DNA from: Coriobacteriales bacterium
Lineage (GTDB): Bacteria > Actinomycetota > Coriobacteriia > Coriobacteriales > UBA8131
Direction of reading: 5' to 3'
Assembly: GCA_031282085.1 (NCBI GenBank)
Contig: JAITEK010000017.1
Span: 1-6,899, forward strand
DNA: 6,899 nt
Below the pieces are notes generated by a model, which worked only from the letters and a program-made list of their open reading frames with translations, did no database searches and was not told the DNA's origin. A program made the translations under genes and the position numbers. The stretch's first letter is position 1. Each line of letters starts with the position of its first letter. Positions 1 through 4,721 of this stretch are shown one piece after another.

Positions 1-584
1 ATGCGGCCCTGGCTCTCGGTCTTCGGCACGCGCTGCACGCGGTGCACGCCGCTCTCAAACTTCATAACGGAGTAGACCTTGTCGCCCGTGACCTTAAACT
101 CGACTTCCTTAAAGCCGCCCGCCTCTGAGGTTGAGGAGTCGAGCTGCTCGACCTTCCACCCCTTCTCATCGGCAAAACGCGCGTACATGCGGTAGAGGTC
201 ACCTGCGAAGATGGCGGCCTCATCGCCGCCCGCGCCAGCGCGTATCTCAACGATGATGTCCTTCTCGTCGTTGGGGTCGCCCGGCACGAGCATTACCTTG
301 ATGCTGTCCTCAAGCTCCACTAACTGCGTGCTCAGCTCGGCTATCTCCTGCTGGGCGAAATCCTTCATCTCGGCGTCGCTCTCGGAGCGCAACAGCTCCC
401 GCGCCTCGTCCAGCTGGTCGCTGGCACTCACATAGGCGCGCGCCTGGCGCACGAGGTCGGCCTGGGATGAGTGCTCCTTTGCCAGCCGGGTGTACTCCTT
501 TTGGTCCGCGAGCACAGCAGGGTCACCAAGCTTGGACTCAAGCTCGGCGTAGGCATCGATTATCTGTTGGAGTTTTTTACGCAT
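1..584 (-). CDS. prfA: Peptide chain release factor 1 (RF1), 5' part
   Basis: RF1 reads UAG and UAA stop codons in the ribosomal A site and triggers hydrolysis of peptidyl-tRNA. Codons 1-194 are present and the gene runs off the left edge. Visible landmarks are the N-terminal helical domain (about 1-100), the acidic EIRAGAGGDEA segment that opens the PCRF region near residue 112, and the run KFESGVHRVQRVP followed by K-T-E-S-Q-G-R at the edge. P187-K188-T189 sits where RF1 proteins carry the Pro-x-Thr stop-codon recognition tripeptide (RF2 has Ser-Pro-Phe), which is why RF1 is called. The catalytic GGQ loop, expected about 40 residues further on, lies outside the window. The ATG at 582-584 gives the standard RF1 N-terminus; no Shine-Dalgarno sequence precedes it. 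The usual actinobacterial upstream neighbour rpmE is absent; a peptidase-like gene is there instead. Confidence 0.97.
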   Translation of the reverse strand, partial: MRKKLQQIIDAYAELESKLGDPAVLADQKEYTRLAKEHSSQADLVRQARAYVSASDQLDEARELLRSESDAEMKDFAQQEIAELSTQLVELEDSIKVMLVPGDPNDEKDIIVEIRAGAGGDEAAIFAGDLYRMYARFADEKGWKVEQLDSSTSEAGGFKEVEFKVTGDKVYSVMKFESGVHRVQRVPKTESQGR

Positions 585-593
585 AGCTGAACA

Positions 594-602
594 ATGATAG
601 CA
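594..602 (-). promoter_or_regulatory. Probable extended -10 promoter of prfA
   Basis: The minus strand reads TGCTATCAT, matching TGnTATAAT with one mismatch in the hexamer. No convincing -35 box lies 16-18 bases upstream, as is tolerated for extended -10 promoters. The hexamer ends 9 bases before the prfA ATG, so a start site at the usual distance would fall at or within 1-3 bases of the start codon. Together with the missing Shine-Dalgarno sequence this suggests a leaderless or nearly leaderless mRNA. The motif is seen; its activity is inferred. Confidence 0.45.
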
Positions 603-639
603 CAGGTGAGCCGTTGGGCTGGCGAGAAGCCTCACGAGG

Positions 640-725
640 GCGCTACGCGCGTTCTTAGTGCGTTCTTAGTGTTGGGATTGGCTGCTGGCGCAGCCAAAGA
701 TTCCCGCGCAAGGCGCGGGGTGACG
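640..725 (-). repeat. Composite palindromic repeat, copy 1
   Basis: This fills most of the spacer between the peptidase gene and prfA. On the minus strand it reads: CGTCA; hairpin 1 (CCCGCGC-CTT-GCGCGGG, 703-719) running into GGGAATC; hairpin 2 (TTGGCTGC-GCCA-GCAGCCAA, 678-697); an 11-bp tandem duplication (649-659 and 660-670 on the plus strand, gcgttcttagt); and a small GCGC-GTA-GCGC hairpin (640-650). The same order of parts recurs at 3434-3504 with different stem sequences. Hairpin 1 or 2 could also end peptidase transcription, but no clear U-tract follows either. Confidence 0.6.
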
Positions 726-752
726 AAGAAGGGACCGAGGGTAACAACGAGG

Positions 753-2126
753 TCAGTATGAGAGGGCGCGGTAGGCGTTGCGCTCCCAGGCGGCTTGGAA
801 GGCGGCGAGGTTAAGCTCGATGTCCTTGTTCGCAAGCGGGTCGTTCACCCAGACCGTGGTGGCGCTGTAGCCGGTGAGCAGCACGGTGTGGTCGAGCCCG
901 TCGCTGGTAAGCCATACGCAGACCGGCTTGCCCTCGTCGATAGAGCCCTGCAGCGCCTCCCACGACGCCCCTGTAAGATCAACCGCGCTCGGTTGGTAAC
1001 TCTGCGCCAACTCAAGCAGACCGGTCGGCCAGATCACCCCGCTGTAGCTGAGCGCCCCATCAGCGTACAAGCTGCCCGTGAAGCCTTCGTCGGGCGTGGC
1101 CGCATAGGGCATGCGCTCGGCAAGCTCCTCTTTGCTCACATCGATGCCCGCGTAGCTGAGCATCATGGTAAGCGAGACTATCTCGCAGCCGGAGGGCATG
1201 TCGGGAAGCTGTGAGATATACGGTACGTCCAGGCGGGATGAGAGCCACAGGCCCTGCTCGTCGAAGCTCAGAGTCACGCCATTGAGGGTGAGGGTGCCCG
1301 TCGCTCTGCGGCCATCCTCAAGGTAATAGTACCGGCCGCCCTCAGCAGCGCGCCAGCCAGCAGCGGCGCGCAAAGCCGCCTTCCTCACCTCGGCAACGAG
1401 CTCCCCGGCCCTTTGTGAGACGATGTTCACATCCGAGAGCAGGGCAGCACGGATGACCTGCTCCACGGAATTCCCCGCAAGCACGGTGACGTTTTCGGTG
1501 GGGCCTTCCCCACCGCTGTCGGCAGAAACGCTCTCGTCGTTTGCCTGGGCAAACACGCTGCTCTCGTTGGATCGCAGCCAAATGAGAGCCCCCATGACCA
1601 CGATGAAGGCAAAGATCAGCACGCCGGAGACCCTGAGCAGCACCACCAGATGACGCCAGTGCGCATTAAGGGGGTTTTGGGCGCGCACGTGCGCGCGCTT
1701 GGGCGAAGTGAGCGCCATCGGCGGTCGGATCGGTTTGGGCAACGGGACCTTGGGTTGCCGACGAGCGAAACGGCGCGCCTGCCCTCGCTTTCCCGCGGCG
1801 GAATGATGAGCGCGCTTGCGCTCCTGTTGCGGAGAGGGGGAGGCTGTACGCATGCTGATGCGGGGTTGCGGAGTGGGGGTCGCGGAGGTTGAGCGTGATG
1901 CGGCGGTGGGGGTAGGACGTGGCGTGACAGAGGTTGAACGTGGCGCGGCGGAAGAAGTCGAGCGCGTGGCAGAGACCGGACGCGGTGTAACCGAGGCCGA
2001 GCGCGAGCGCGATGGCGCCGAGCGCGTGGCGGGCGCGTCAGCGGGCCGCGCATGCCTACCGACACGCACTGTTCTGGCTCCCCCCGATGCCGCGTTCACT
2101 CTTGTCCTATGGTTCCCAGACCGCAA
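753..2126 (-). CDS. Membrane-anchored C39-family (papain-like) peptidase
   Basis: 457 residues. Residues 1-158 are an Arg/Ser/Thr/Pro/Ala-rich disordered tail with imperfect 21-residue repeats (about 42-86). A single membrane helix lies at about 160-184, with basic residues before it, giving an inside tail and an outside C-terminus. An Asp/Ser/Gly linker and helical stretch follow, then GWRAAEGGRYYYLEDGRR (257-274), which resembles glycine/aromatic wall- or glucan-binding repeats. Residues 299-457 are a Peptidase_C39_2-like domain: PSGCEIVSLTMML supplies the nucleophile C314, LDHTVLLTGY gives H413, and WVNDP gives D429. No ABC exporter or bacteriocin-like gene is nearby, so a surface or cell-wall hydrolase role is more likely than leader-peptide processing; the substrate is unknown. 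The start is uncertain: TTG 2126 (used here) has the best ribosome site, but GTG 2099 or GTG 2069 are possible. It stands alone, 178 bases after ychF. Confidence 0.85.
   Translation of the reverse strand: MRSGNHRTRVNAASGGARTVRVGRHARPADAPATRSAPSRSRSASVTPRPVSATRSTSSAAPRSTSVTPRPTPTAASRSTSATPTPQPRISMRTASPSPQQERKRAHHSAAGKRGQARRFARRQPKVPLPKPIRPPMALTSPKRAHVRAQNPLNAHWRHLVVLLRVSGVLIFAFIVVMGALIWLRSNESSVFAQANDESVSADSGGEGPTENVTVLAGNSVEQVIRAALLSDVNIVSQRAGELVAEVRKAALRAAAGWRAAEGGRYYYLEDGRRATGTLTLNGVTLSFDEQGLWLSSRLDVPYISQLPDMPSGCEIVSLTMMLSYAGIDVSKEELAERMPYAATPDEGFTGSLYADGALSYSGVIWPTGLLELAQSYQPSAVDLTGASWEALQGSIDEGKPVCVWLTSDGLDHTVLLTGYSATTVWVNDPLANKDIELNLAAFQAAWERNAYRALSY
1869..2006 (-). repeat. Degenerate 63-bp coding repeats in the peptidase tail
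   Basis: Two imperfect units with a 63-bp period encode the motifs RSASVTPRP (residues 42-50) and RSTSVTPRP (63-71). A third, more diverged unit follows (RSTSATPTP, from residue 78). Comparing the first 26 bases of the units at 1915 and 1978 gives 19 matches, with several differences at silent codon positions. This suggests an old in-frame duplication kept for its protein sequence. Confidence 0.6.
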
Positions 2127-2134
2127 TCAGCTCA

Positions 2135-2140
2135 CACCTC
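2135..2140 (-). promoter_or_regulatory. Ribosome binding site supporting a TTG start
   Basis: GAGGTG on the minus strand lies 8 bases before TTG 2126, and an in-frame TGA stands immediately before that TTG. It is a longer anti-Shine-Dalgarno match than those before the alternative starts: AGGA 5 bases before GTG 2099, and GGAG 8 bases before GTG 2069. It favours TTG but does not settle the choice. Confidence 0.45.
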
Positions 2141-2186
2141 AACCCATCCCGTTAGTGCGAAAACCCATCTCCTCCATCATCTGTCA

Positions 2187-2221
2187 CTCATCAAAGTATC
2201 GCGCTGTGCGTTTTTGATGAG
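2187..2221 (-). promoter_or_regulatory. Dyad (possible operator or leader hairpin) upstream of the peptidase gene
   Basis: A perfect 9-bp inverted repeat, CTCATCAAA (2187-2195) and TTTGATGAG (2213-2221), is separated by 17 bases. The spacer holds a weak -10-like GATACT on the minus strand, without a good -35. It lies 61-95 bases upstream of the TTG start. A repressor operator over a promoter, or a 5' UTR stem-loop, would both fit; the sequence does not decide between them. Confidence 0.4.
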
Positions 2222-2245
2222 CCGCTCGCTGCTACCCGCGCTGGT

Positions 2246-2291
2246 TTGTCGGAACAAGCGTGTCCTCGGACGTGTTCCGAAAGTCCGACAA
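2246..2291 (-). terminator. Hairpin downstream of ychF, possible terminator
   Basis: It begins 13 bases after the ychF stop. On the plus strand TTGTCGGAACA (2246-2256) is complementary both to TGTTCCGA (2273-2280) and, through TTGTCGGA, to TCCGACAA (2284-2291). The second arm is therefore partly duplicated and two stems compete. An inner GTCC-TC-GGAC hairpin (2262-2271) sits in the loop. No U-tract follows on either strand, so if it terminates ychF transcription it does so inefficiently or with factor help. Confidence 0.4.
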
Positions 2292-2304
2292 TAGCGGGCG
2301 ACAC

Positions 2305-3369
2305 TCACACGTTGAACTTGAAGTGCATAACATCTCCGTCCTGCACAACGTAGTCCTTGCCCTCTTGGCGCAGCTTCCCCGCTGCGCGGCAGCCAGCCTC
2401 GCCGCCGTACTCAAGGTAATCATTATAACTTACGGTCTCCGCTTTGATGAAACCGCGCTCAAAATCGGTGTGGATGACCCCCGCCGCCTGCGGCGCCTTG
2501 GCACCGATGGGGATGGTCCAGGCCCGCACCTCCATCTCCCCCGCGGTGAAGAAGGATTGCAGGCCAAGCAGCCGGTAGGCCGCCCGCACAAGCCGCTCCA
2601 GGCCCGACTGCTCCAGGCCCATCATCGCAAGGTACTCGGCGGCTTCGTCCTCGTCCATCTCGATGATCTCGGACTCGACCTTGGCGCTGATGGGGATGGG
2701 GCGCACGCCGTCTATCGGCTCAAGCTCGGCGGCTGCCGCGTCCTCGTCGACGTTTGCCACGTACAGCAGCGGCTTCATCGTGAGGAGGTGCAGGTCGTAG
2801 ATTAAGGCACGCTCCTCGTCGGTCATGGTGAAGTTGAGCGCGCGGTGACCCTCGTTCATCCACTCCTGGAGGCGCTGCACCAGCTCAACCTTTGCCGCAA
2901 GCGCCTTGTCGCGCCGGGCCTCCTTCTCCAGGCGGGGCAGGGCCCGCTCGATGGTGCCGAGGTCGGCGAGTATCAGCTCCGTCTTGATGATCTCGCTGTC
3001 GCGTTCAGCGTCGGCCGCGCCCTCAACGTGTACCACATCAGCGTCTGAGAAGTAGCGCACGACTTCGGCGATGGCGTCCGTCTCGCGGATGTTCGCAAGG
3101 AACTGGTTGCCGAGGCCCTCGCCCTCATTAGCGCCTTTGACGAGGCCCGCGATGTCGACGAACTCCACGGTAGCCGGGACGATGCGCCCGGGATGGACGA
3201 TGGCGGCCAGCTTTTGCAGCCGTGCGTCGGGCACCTCGACGACGCCCACGTTGGGCTCGATGGTCGCAAAGGGGTAGTTGGCCGCGAGCCCACCTTTGCG
3301 GGTGAGGGCGGTGAACAAGGTCGATTTGCCCACGTTGGGCAGACCAACGATGCCGATAGAGAGCGCCAT
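2305..3369 (-). CDS. ychF: P-loop ATPase YchF (Obg-like ATPase 1 family)
   Basis: 354 residues, close to the family's usual ~360. YchF/OLA1 is a cytosolic translation-factor-class NTPase that binds ribosomes and prefers ATP over GTP; it is linked to stress responses. Motifs: Walker [10 protein letters not shown] (9-17), [10 protein letters not shown] (31-40), G3 region [20 protein letters not shown] (71-90), and NVDE (206-209) in place of the NKxD guanine-specificity motif, the family mark that explains ATP use. A coiled-coil insertion follows at about 130-190. The family signature [14 protein letters not shown] (272-285) opens the C-terminal TGS domain, ending [15 protein letters not shown]. 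The ATG at 3369 is chosen because the protein then begins [16 protein letters not shown], as in homologues, and AAGGA lies 6 bases upstream; a TTG 54 bases upstream would add a meaningless extension. It lies alone between a palindrome-rich spacer and the peptidase gene. Confidence 0.97.
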   Translation of the reverse strand: MALSIGIVGLPNVGKSTLFTALTRKGGLAANYPFATIEPNVGVVEVPDARLQKLAAIVHPGRIVPATVEFVDIAGLVKGANEGEGLGNQFLANIRETDAIAEVVRYFSDADVVHVEGAADAERDSEIIKTELILADLGTIERALPRLEKEARRDKALAAKVELVQRLQEWMNEGHRALNFTMTDEERALIYDLHLLTMKPLLYVANVDEDAAAAELEPIDGVRPIPISAKVESEIIEMDEDEAAEYLAMMGLEQSGLERLVRAAYRLLGLQSFFTAGEMEVRAWTIPIGAKAPQAAGVIHTDFERGFIKAETVSYNDYLEYGGEAGCRAAGKLRQEGKDYVVQDGDVMHFKFNV

Positions 3370-3413
3370 ATTCCATCCTTGGGGTCGGAGGGTCCGTAAA
3401 ATTGCAGAAACCC

Positions 3414-3422
3414 AGTGTAGCA
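3414..3422 (-). promoter_or_regulatory. Possible extended -10 promoter of ychF
   Basis: The minus strand reads TGCTACACT: the TGn extension with a 4-of-6 match to TATAAT and no clear -35. It begins with the same TGCTA as the element before prfA. A start about 7 bases downstream would give a leader of roughly 38 bases holding the AAGGA ribosome site. The motif abuts the repeat island that separates ychF from mraY. Confidence 0.3.
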
Positions 3423-3423
3423 A

Positions 3424-3553
3424 ATCGTGTGTCGCGCTGCGCGCTCTTTGTGTATCCGGCGGCTATCGCCGCCGGGTGGATTCTGGGATAAACCCAGAAT
3501 GACGGACGGATTTTACTCGTCTGGGCTTGTCCTGGGGTCCCATCACACACGAT
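3424..3553. repeat. 9-bp inverted pair flanking composite repeat copy 2
   Basis: ATCGTGTGT (3424-3432) and ACACACGAT (3545-3553) are exact inverted copies 112 bases apart, bracketing the composite element. They could be the ends of a miniature element, or simply the outer ends of two oppositely oriented copies of the small repeat. No flanking target duplication was recognised. Confidence 0.35.
3434..3504 (-). repeat. Composite palindromic repeat, copy 2
   Basis: It has the same part order as the element upstream of prfA. On the minus strand: CGTCA; hairpin 1 (ATTCTGGG-TTTAT-CCCAGAAT, 3480-3500) running into GAATC; hairpin 2 (CCGGCGGC-GATA-GCCGCCGG, 3456-3475); an ACACAAAGAG linker; and a GCGC-GCA-GCGC hairpin (3434-3444). 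The stems differ in sequence from copy 1 but keep perfect pairing. The 272-base spacer between ychF and mraY contains no gene and is mostly such elements. Confidence 0.6.
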
Positions 3554-3565
3554 AGCGAACGACGC

Positions 3566-3587
3566 ATAAAGAGTGCACGTAGTGCAC
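3566..3587 (-). terminator. Weak intrinsic terminator candidate for murE-murF-mraY
   Basis: On the minus strand a 6-bp perfect stem with a 3-base loop, GTGCAC-TAC-GTGCAC (3573-3587), is followed by TCTTTAT. It lies about 55 bases after the mraY stop and is the only hairpin in this spacer with a U-rich tail on the operon's strand. The stem is short, so read-through into ychF remains possible. Confidence 0.35.
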
Positions 3588-3644
3588 GACGCACGCTTAC
3601 CGCGGCCCGCGTCTGGAGCGCACGTAGTGCGCGACGCACGGTTA
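3571..3644. repeat. Two tandem 29-bp hairpin repeats at the mraY stop
   Basis: Copies at 3571-3599 and 3616-3644 have a 45-bp period and differ at only three positions. Each contains a hairpin, GTGCAC-GTA-GTGCAC (3573-3587) and GCGCAC-GTA-GTGCGC (3618-3632), followed by CGACGCACG and TTA. Two of the three differences form one compensatory pair (T3574-A3586 versus C3619-G3631), so the stem is preserved. The TTA of the right copy is the mraY stop codon on the minus strand. Confidence 0.7.
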
Positions 3645-4721
3645 TTGGGCTAGTGAGGCTGCTATCTCCCGTAGATTCTGGTAGAAGAACAGGGCAAAGC
3701 CTATGCAAGCCAAAAGGGCGGTGATTATCCAGAAGCGGATGACCACTTTGGTCTCCGACCAGCCTTTCTGCTCGAAGTGGTGATGGAGGGGAGCCATGAG
3801 GAACACGCGTTTGCGCGTGAGCTTGAAGTAGCCGACCTGGATCATAACGCTGAGCGCCTCGATGACGAAGATGCCGCCGACGACAAGCGAGACGACCTCG
3901 GCCTTTGTCATAACGGCAATGGCCGCGAACGCAGTGCCGAGGGCAAGCGAACCCGTGTCGCCCATGAAGATGGACGCCGGGTGCGAGTTAAACCAGAGGA
4001 AGCCTATGCAGGCGCCCGTAACCGCCGCCGCGAACAGCGCCGTGTTGAGCTGGTCGGCACGATAGGCGATGGCCGCCATGACCACCATCGCTATCATGAC
4101 GGTGCCGCCTGCCAACCCATCAAGCCCGTCGGTCAGGTTGACGGAGTTGGACATGCCCGCCATGAGCAAGAAGACGAAGATGACGTACAACCACGGTATG
4201 TCGAAGGTCGCACCCTCCGCTATGGGGATGCTCGTTGTGAGGACGCCCAGGTCGATGACCGGCAGGAAGGGTATGGTAATGGTCGGCTTGATACCGACAA
4301 AGTTGACGGCGGCAAGGCAGAAGCTCACGGATATGAGCGTGAGGCAGATCATCTTGGCGTTGGGGCGCAAGCCGAGCGAGCGCTCCTTTACCACTTTGGA
4401 GAGGTCGTCGACGAGACCCATCAGCCCTGTGAGCATGGTCGCGCCACAGATGAGCAGTAGCGAAAGCATATTCGTTTGCGTGGTGGACTTGGAGAGCAGC
4501 AGCACCGTGATGATGACCGACACGAGGATGATGGCGCCGCCCATGGTCGGCGTGCCCTGCTTGACGAGGTGGCGCTGAGGGCCATCGGCGCGTATCTGCT
4601 GCCCTATCTGACGGAAGCGCAGTACGCGTATCCACGCCGGCAACAGAACCATGGTTATCGCCATGGACACAAAGATGGCCAAAAAGACCTGGAAGGTCGG
4701 GTACTCAGCAAAACCTATCAT
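3642..4721 (-). CDS. mraY: Phospho-N-acetylmuramoyl-pentapeptide-transferase
   Basis: MraY is the polytopic membrane enzyme that transfers phospho-MurNAc-pentapeptide from UDP to undecaprenyl phosphate, forming lipid I on the inner face of the membrane. 359 residues, the family's normal length, with about ten hydrophobic helices. Diagnostic motifs are all present: GTPTMGG (56-62), GLVDDLSKV (102-110) with the metal-binding Asp pair, NLTDGLDGLAGG (195-206), FMGDTGSLALG (252-262), and the PLHHHFEQKGW loop (311-321) with the three histidines. The ATG at 4719-4721 overlaps the murF stop as ATGA, and GGAGG (4729-4733) inside murF sits 7 bases upstream, so translation is probably coupled. It is the last gene of the murE-murF-mraY run. 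Its stop codon lies inside a short repeat, and murD does not follow as it does in most dcw clusters. Confidence 0.98.
   Translation of the reverse strand: MIGFAEYPTFQVFLAIFVSMAITMVLLPAWIRVLRFRQIGQQIRADGPQRHLVKQGTPTMGGAIILVSVIITVLLLSKSTTQTNMLSLLLICGATMLTGLMGLVDDLSKVVKERSLGLRPNAKMICLTLISVSFCLAAVNFVGIKPTITIPFLPVIDLGVLTTSIPIAEGATFDIPWLYVIFVFLLMAGMSNSVNLTDGLDGLAGGTVMIAMVVMAAIAYRADQLNTALFAAAVTGACIGFLWFNSHPASIFMGDTGSLALGTAFAAIAVMTKAEVVSLVVGGIFVIEALSVMIQVGYFKLTRKRVFLMAPLHHHFEQKGWSETKVVIRFWIITALLACIGFALFFYQNLREIAASLAQ

Noticed and set aside
753..2126. Bacteriocin-processing C39 exporter or toxin-delivery system
   Set aside because: There is no ABC ATPase domain, no transmembrane exporter domain and no double-glycine leader peptide gene nearby. 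The protein has one membrane helix and a stand-alone C39_2-like domain.
2139..2180. 13-codon ORF (MMEEMGFRTNGMG) just upstream of the peptidase gene, its stop overlapping the ribosome site
   Set aside because: It is too short to test and has no convincing ribosome site of its own. It lacks the codon runs of an attenuation leader, and such ORFs arise often by chance.
1816..2217. Open plus-strand frame (133 codons) opposite the peptidase N-terminal tail
   Set aside because: It is Val/Glu/Arg-rich only because it mirrors the Ser/Thr/Arg/Pro repeats. It has no domain and no independent promoter, and it follows from the GC bias of the coding strand.
3370..3423. Upstream TTG start for ychF giving an 18-residue N-terminal extension
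   Set aside because: Homologues begin just before the P-loop; the ATG at 3369 has a suitable AAGGA; the extension would overlap the promoter-like motif.
3424..3644. CRISPR array or riboswitch reading of the repeat island
   Set aside because: There are only two close direct copies, with a 16-base gap, so no array or spacers. No known riboswitch core was recognised, and the elements sit at the 3' side of mraY as well as the 5' side of ychF.
3463..3708. Short ORFs on both strands in the mraY-ychF spacer
   Set aside because: They run through the palindromic repeats, and their residues (such as GFIPEST) are typical by-products of CGTCATTCTGGG-type repeats rather than genes.
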